Below are positions 59,501-64,000 of a stretch of DNA of 64,000 bases, piece by piece. The notes below the pieces were generated by a model. The model had not been told where the DNA came from and searched no databases. It saw nothing but the letters and a program-made list of their open reading frames with translations. Source of the DNA: Saururus chinensis (Eukaryota; Streptophyta; Magnoliopsida; Piperales; Saururaceae); assembly GCA_035235625.1 (NCBI GenBank), contig CP141148.1, positions 35,527,057 to 35,591,056 on the forward strand. The letters run 5' to 3'. Each line of letters opens with the position of its first letter. Positions within the stretch are counted from its first letter, which is position 1. The position numbers and the translations under genes were made by a program.

Positions 59501-59882
59501 GATAGAGGGGGGAGGGAAGAGAGAGCGAGACGATAGGGAAGAGAGAGGAGAGGGGAGGGAAGAGAGAGTGAGACGATAGGGAAGAGAGAGGAGAGGGGAG
59601 GGAAGAGAGAGGGGGAAGAGAGAGGAGGGGAGAGTGAGGGGAGGGAGAGAGAGAGGGAGTAGAGAGAGGGGGAGAGGGGAGAGAGAGGAGAGAGAGAGAG
59701 AGGAGAGAGAGGGGAAGGAGAGGAGAGAGGAGAGAGAGGGGAAGGAGAGAGAGGGGAGAGAAGGGAGAGAGAGGGGAGAGAAGGGAGAGAGAGGGGAGAG
59801 AAGGGAGAGAGGGGAGAAAGAGGGGAGAGAGGGAGGAGAGAGGGGAGAGAAGGGAGAGAGGGGAGAAAGAGGGGAGAGAGAT
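59501..59882. repeat. Polypurine (GA)-rich tract 3
   Basis: About 382 bp of purines with internal duplications such as GAGAGAAGGGAGAGAGAGGG. The same AT-rich and AGCGACATATA spacers flank it. Confidence 0.95.
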
Positions 59883-60113
59883 AAAATATTATTTATATTT
59901 TTTTATTTGTTATTTATTTTTATAAAATAAAAAAAATAAAAGAGTATTAGCGACATATAGTCGTATACGTCGCTAATACTTAAAGGTATTAGCGACGTAT
60001 ATGCCTATATGTCGCTAATACACTTGAGTATTAGCGATGTATAACTCTATTAGCGACATATATGCCTATACGTCGCTAATACTCTTTTATTTTTTTAAAT
60101 AAAAAATATAAAA

Positions 60114-60812
60114 ATAGAGAGAGTGGGAGAGAAGGAGGAGAGGATAGGGAGGGGAGAGGGAGGAGAGAGAGGGGGAGGAGAGAGAGGTGGAGAGAGAGAG
60201 GGAAAGGGAGGAGAGAAAGAGAGGAAGGAGATAGGGGAGAGGGGGGAGAGAGAGAAGAGAGGGGAGAGGGAGGAGAGAGAGAGGGGAGAGGGGGGAGAGG
60301 GAGAGGAGAGAGAGGAGAGAGAGAGGGGAGGAGAGAGAAGGGAAAGGGAGGAGAGAAAGAGAGGAAGGAGATAGGGGAGAGGGAGGAGAGAGAGAGGAGA
60401 GGGAGGAGAGAGAGAGGGGAGGGAGGAGAGAGAGAGGGAGAGGGGGGAGAGGGAGAGGAGAGGGGGGAGAGGGAGAGGAGAGAGAGGAGAGGGAGAGGGA
60501 GAGGGGGGAGAGGAGGAGGATAGAGAGAGGAGAGAAAGAGGGAGGAGAGAGAGAGGAGAGAAAGAGGGAGGAGAGAGAGAGAGGAGAGAAAGAGGGAGGA
60601 GAGAGAGAGAGGAGAGAAAGAGGGAGGAGAGAGAGAGAGGGGAGAGGGGGGAGAGGGAGGATAAAGAGAGGGGGAGAGGGAGGATAAAGAGAGGGGGGAG
60701 AGGGAGGATAAAGAGAGGGGGGCAGAGAGAGGAGAGAAAGAGGGAGGAGGGAGAGAGGAGAGGGAGGAGAGAGAGAGAGGGGGAGGGAGAGAGGAGAGAG
60801 AGAGGAGGGATT
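60114..60812. repeat. Polypurine (GA)-rich tract 4
   Basis: About 699 bp, the longest tract, with higher-order duplications (blocks of GAGAGGAGAGAAAGAGGGAG). The minus-strand frame of 260 codons is only Ser/Leu/Pro and is not a gene. Confidence 0.95.
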
Positions 60813-61040
60813 TTATTTTTAAAAAATAGTATTTGCGACGATTATAAGTAAGCGTCACAAATATATGCCTTAATTGCGATAGAATAAGTGAAACGTCGTA
60901 AATTAAACGTTATTTGCAACACTTAGTTACAAGTGTCGCAAATACATTACCAATTGCAACGTTATGAGGAAAGCGTCGCAAAATGGCATATTTAGTGACT
61001 CAAACTATGCGTCGCTAAAATTAACACATTTTTTTTTAAT

Positions 61041-62046
61041 TTACCCGCGCGGGCGAAATTTTGCCCGCACGGCCAAAGTAAATTACCACGGGGGGGAAAT
61101 TTCACCTGCGCGGTATTTATCCCCTCCCCCCCATGTTTCTGTTATCTCTTCCCCCGGCCAGCTCCGACTCCGCCCCCCGTCGCCTCCTCGTCCTCCTGCT
61201 CCAACCCGCCGCCACAGCCTCCCCCTCTTCACTGGATCCTCCTCCAGCTCCGCCCAGTTGCCTCCTCGTCTTCCTGCTCCAACCCGCAGCCTCCCCCTCT
61301 GCGCCGGATCTTCCTCCGGCTCCGCCCCATTGCCTCCTCATCCTCCTGCTCCAACCCGCCGCCGCAGCCTCCACCCTCCCCTTAAAAGTTGGATCTTTAC
61401 CCTGGACCCCCCCCCCCGCCAAAGCCGCCTCCGCCCCGCCACATTCTTCTCCGCCCCTCCATCCTAGTTCAGAGCCACCCCCCCCCCCCCGGCCTCTCTC
61501 CTCCCCCCTTCTCTCCCCGGGTCCTCCTCCATTCCCCTTCTCTGTTTCAGAGGAGGGGGGCGGGTTCGGTGGAGATGGGGCAGCGTGAGGGAGGCCAGGA
61601 CTATGGGGGGGCAGAGTCCGGTGGCCTCGCCGGAATCTGGCCCTCTCTCTCCGGCCTCCTCTTTCCCATCTCTCCCCCGGGTCCGCCCACCTCCTTCCCC
61701 TCCTCTAGAAACCAGAGGAGGGGGCGGACCAAGGGGAGAGAGAGGGGCAGCCGGCCATCCCCCTCCCGCCCACTCCCCTTCTCACCGCAGGTGGTGGACC
61801 TGGGGAGAGAGGGGGTGGCCAGCCCTCCCACTCCCCCTTCTCCTCTCTCCCCAACCCCCCCCCCCCTTGCACTCAACGGAGGGAGAGGGGGGCGGACTGG
61901 ATTCCGGTGAACCGGAATCCAGTCACCCAGCCCACCTCCTCCCTCTCCCGCAGTCCCCCTCTCTTCTCCCAGGTCACCACATCCCCCCATGCCCCAACCT
62001 CCCACTGGCGCTGGATTTGGCACTTCCGCCGGATTCCGGTGCCAGT
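61041..62046. other. GC-rich core of the CACTA element, possible captured sequence
   Basis: About 1 kb with strong GC and CpG content in an AT-rich element. It opens with ACCCGCGCGGGCGAAATTTT and a GGTATTTATCCCC motif near 61110, followed by Pro/Ser/Leu-rich open frames in several phases (61117-62088, both strands), runs of C and G, and GCCGGAATCTGG/CCGGATTCCGG motifs. Frames are open on both strands because stop codons are rare in such composition, so I do not call a protein. It could be a captured 5' gene end with promoter, or a sequence amplified within the family. Confidence 0.55.
61181..61372. repeat. Three tandem copies, about 65-78 bp, in the GC-rich core
   Basis: Units share CGCCTCCTCGTCCTCCTGCT or TGCCTCCTCGTCTTCCTGCT, then CCAACCCGC, GCAGCCTCC, and CTCCGCCC. 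They start near 61181, 61259 and 61331. Confidence 0.8.
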
Positions 62047-62054
62047 TTTTTTTT

Positions 62055-62530
62055 AATTTTTCTAAAGCTATTAGCGACGCTTTTATAAGAATCGCTAAAG
62101 CTTTTTTATTTATTTTTTATTTTTACAAAGTATAGCGACGCTTAATAAAGCGTCGCTAATACATAAAAATATTTTTTTATTTTTTTTATTAATGAGGTTT
62201 TTTAAAAAAATAAAATTTTTAGCGACGCTTATAAAGCGTTGCTAATAAGTTATAATATTTTTTTACATAAATTTTTATATTAGCGACGTATAGGAAAGCG
62301 TTGCTAATAAGCAAGTATTAGCGACACTTTATTATTATACGTCGCTAATAATTATACTATTAGTTATGCTTTCGATGCGTCGCTAATACTAAAATTAGTA
62401 GCGATGTATATATAACTATCTCTAATGTGCACTATTAGCAACGCTTTCCATAAGCATCGCTAATGATCAATAGCGACTCAGTTTTTAGCGACGTAAGTAG
62501 CAACGGCTTATAAGCGTCGCTAATAGTCTT
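62055..62530. repeat. Right subterminal AGCGACG repeats
   Basis: Mirrors the left array: TTAGCGACGCTTTTATA, AAAGCGTCGCTAATA, TTAGCGACGTATA and others up to the TTTTGTTGTAGTG terminus. Confidence 0.85.
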
Positions 62531-63490
62531 TTTTGTTGTAGTGTACACATCTCGACCTTCGGTACAAAGAGGAGGTAACTCAGCCAACACCTCAGACAAG
62601 TACGGCTGCCAAATGACCTACACATTTAATAAGCATAATTAAGTTTTAATGAACTTACATAGCTTATAATCATTATATGAAATTTGATAATGAAATGAAA
62701 TTACCTGATAAGGCCACTGTGGTCTAACTCTCATCTATACAAATGGATGACTCCTTGTGGATTTTCGGTTTTTCTCCTCTGAACATTCCGCCTTAAGGAG
62801 TCAAATTTAAAACATAAGTTCAGCACATCCAAATAAAACTATTCTATAAAAAAAATAAGTGTAAAAAAATACCCTACCTGACTCCTAATGAAGCACCCTT
62901 GACCACATGACACATCTCAATAGTTGGTCGGCCGATATCTAAATGCTCCCACAACCATAGTTGTGTCACAAAATATTATAAAGGTTATTAAAAAACACAA
63001 AGTAATTATGCAAGTAAAAAATATTAACTTCAATGAATTCATTTACCTGAAGAAGGGTTAGACAGCCTACAATCCCCGAGGTCATGGCCTGACATGCTTT
63101 CCCTAACTATAGGTATAAAAATGCGAGAATGGCAATGCCCCATGCATAAGTGTTTTCCATGTCAAAATCCCCAAGGAGGGAGAGATATGCAACATGAACA
63201 TGACTACTCATGTTATCCGTAAATGTCGTAGCCCCTAGTAAATATGCTCATGCATGCTGCTTGACATATTTGTGCGTAGAACTTTGTATTGGGCATGATT
63301 CTTAATTGAAAACTCCCTCAATACTCTTCTTCACCTCTAGCATCTCCGTTCATGTTGTACTCTTCTTCACTTGCTTCACCAATATTATCTTCACCTTCCT
63401 TGGCCTCATTTACATCAGCATCATGGACATAGGCGCCCCTACACATAAATATCACACATGTACTGAATTTCATATTACTTAAACACTTCT

Positions 63491-64000
63491 TTAAAACCTA
63501 AAAATGTTAGATTCATTTATAAATATATATATTTTACCTTGGATTGGATGGTCTATCATCAGTATGTCCAACACCTGTGTAGGGGTAATAAATGCCCATT
63601 GAGCTTTGAGTTTCATACCATGCACCGCTTTGAGACATTTGAAGGCTAAATGTCTCATGTGCATACGATGTGTACCTTCCACATTACGCACAAAATTCAT
63701 AATTCAATATCCTACTGCCCCCTTCACTAGGCACTACACCTTCTTTTTCGAAAAATAACTCAAATATAAATAAGTGAGATGAATGGTGAAACATTTGTCT
63801 AAATGATGACTCATCATCTACACATAGTAGTCCTGATCTTGATCCAAATATCGGAAGGTTACATTGTATAGTAATTTTCTATCTCCTTCGATCCCATCCA
63901 ACTCTGCTTGCTATTGCATCTCAAGTTCATCATAAGTAGATGGTTTCTTAATGAATAATCCATATGTGGATCCTTCATGGTGAAGTATAAAACTAACTAT
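63491..64000 (-). pseudogene. Possible 5' part of a Mutator-like or PMD-associated gene, decayed
   Basis: Minus-strand sequence from the window edge reads STYGLFIKKPSTYDELEMQ, QAELDGIEGDRKLLYNVTFR, YLDQDQDYYV and DDESSFRQMF, with at least one stop and one frame change between these pieces. TYDELxxxxxxxLGIDxDR...YxxxxxxYYVDDExSxRxMF is reminiscent of the N-terminal region of plant Mutator-like proteins. It lies upstream of the PMD exons on the same strand, so both may belong to one PMD-bearing Mutator-like element, but the window ends here. Further 3', a frame containing HRMHMRHLAFKCLKAVHGMK is of unknown origin. Confidence 0.35.

Larger units (their letters stand above)
57790..62543. mobile_element. 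Non-autonomous CACTA element, 4754 bp, TAC duplication
   Basis: Both ends read CACTACAACAAAA inward (perfect 13 bp), followed by TATTAGCGACGCTTATA-type subterminal repeats. The 3-bp duplication TAC lies on both sides (57787-57789 and 62544-62546), as expected for CACTA elements. It splits an exon of the PMD gene. No transposase is present. The interior holds four polypurine tracts separated by AT-rich and TAGCGACGTATA-type spacers, then a GC-rich 1-kb segment. The perfect ends and duplication suggest a fairly recent insertion. Confidence 0.93.
57056..63275 (-). pseudogene. Plant mobile domain (PMD/MAIL-type) gene, decayed and split by a CACTA element
   Basis: Minus-strand exons in family order: 63275-63047 (AYLLGATTFTD, YLSLLGDFD, TYAWGIAILAFLYL, GIVGCLTLLQ), about 62970-62878 (LWLWEHLDIGRP), about 62790-62705 (RPQWPYQ), then one exon split into 62617-62544 (VIWQPYLSEVLAELPPLC) and 57789-57432 (RMPLICFEIVELNVLDHVML, ITDWALHHATYIARWDNRR, YLPITRRY, TYQPRGASEAAL). 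A likely last exon follows near 57.27-57.35 kb (LVRRTHAHLNDA). This is the plant mobile domain, found in MAIN-like proteins and some Mutator-like transposons. In-frame stops occur in at least three exons, and the frames on the two sides of the CACTA insertion differ by one base, so it was probably decaying already. Confidence 0.8.

Noticed and set aside
58522-60858. Several long Arg/Glu/Gly- or Ser/Leu/Pro-rich frames, up to 260 codons
   Set aside because: They lie entirely in polypurine tracts, where stop codons are rare in some frames; composition alone explains them.
61117-62088. Overlapping proline-rich frames of 100-173 codons on both strands
   Set aside because: High GC content and CCC/GCC runs keep many frames open; no start context, splice structure or domain selects one of them. 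Kept only as a GC-rich core.

Overview
This is repeat-rich nuclear DNA from a flowering plant. Genes with spliced introns, TATA boxes, a germin-like protein, fragments of callose synthase and TGA-bZIP genes, CACTA, hAT and Stowaway-type transposons and long plant LTRs all point that way. I cannot name the species. Only two genes look intact: a germin-like protein gene (minus strand, about 44.3-45.0 kb, two exons) and a small intronless secreted protein with eight exact 9-residue repeats (plus strand, 49.1-49.8 kb), which I cannot assign to a known family. Everything else I can support is transposon, retroelement fossil, gene fragment, simple repeat or unassigned intergenic DNA.

Layout. 1-6.1 kb: degenerate tandem repeats, then a 4.6-kb solo LTR with a perfect 5-bp target duplication. 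6.1-14.5 kb: small DNA transposons (hAT-like, Stowaway-like), an LTR-related repeat, microsatellites and unassigned DNA. 14.6-17.3 kb: a Ty1/copia fossil (minus strand) abutting exon 1 and promoter of a second, broken germin-like gene. 17.36-27.67 kb: a CACTA-type region with AGCGGCG subterminal repeats, five exons of a Transposase_24-type gene (minus strand, two in-frame stops) and three open, correctly bordered host-type exons, one clearly from a callose synthase. Inside it lie a solo LTR, a hAT MITE with a perfect 8-bp duplication, and a TTA-flanked element with a further inverted-repeat element nested in it.

27.7-31.3 kb: (TA)n tracts, retroelement scraps and a hAT MITE. 32.04-43.92 kb: a nested stack. 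A hAT MITE of only about 370 bp has been split by two long solo LTRs; the first holds another solo LTR of 3.5 kb, and the second holds an inverted-repeat transposon carrying a decayed exon of a TGA/DOG1-type transcription factor gene. 44.2-50 kb: the two intact genes. 50.7-56.6 kb: a second copia fossil, a long LTR with a primer-binding site, and another solo LTR. 57.0-64 kb: a decayed plant-mobile-domain (PMD) gene on the minus strand, split by a 4.75-kb non-autonomous CACTA element (57790-62543) with perfect 13-bp termini and a TAC duplication. That element holds four long pure-purine tracts and a 1-kb GC-rich core.

The genes form no pathway. The main interest is the capture of host exons by two different DNA transposons, the polypurine cassettes of the second CACTA element, the duplicated germin-like 5' module, and the unassigned nonapeptide-repeat protein. 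All calls come from reading the sequence; no database search was run.
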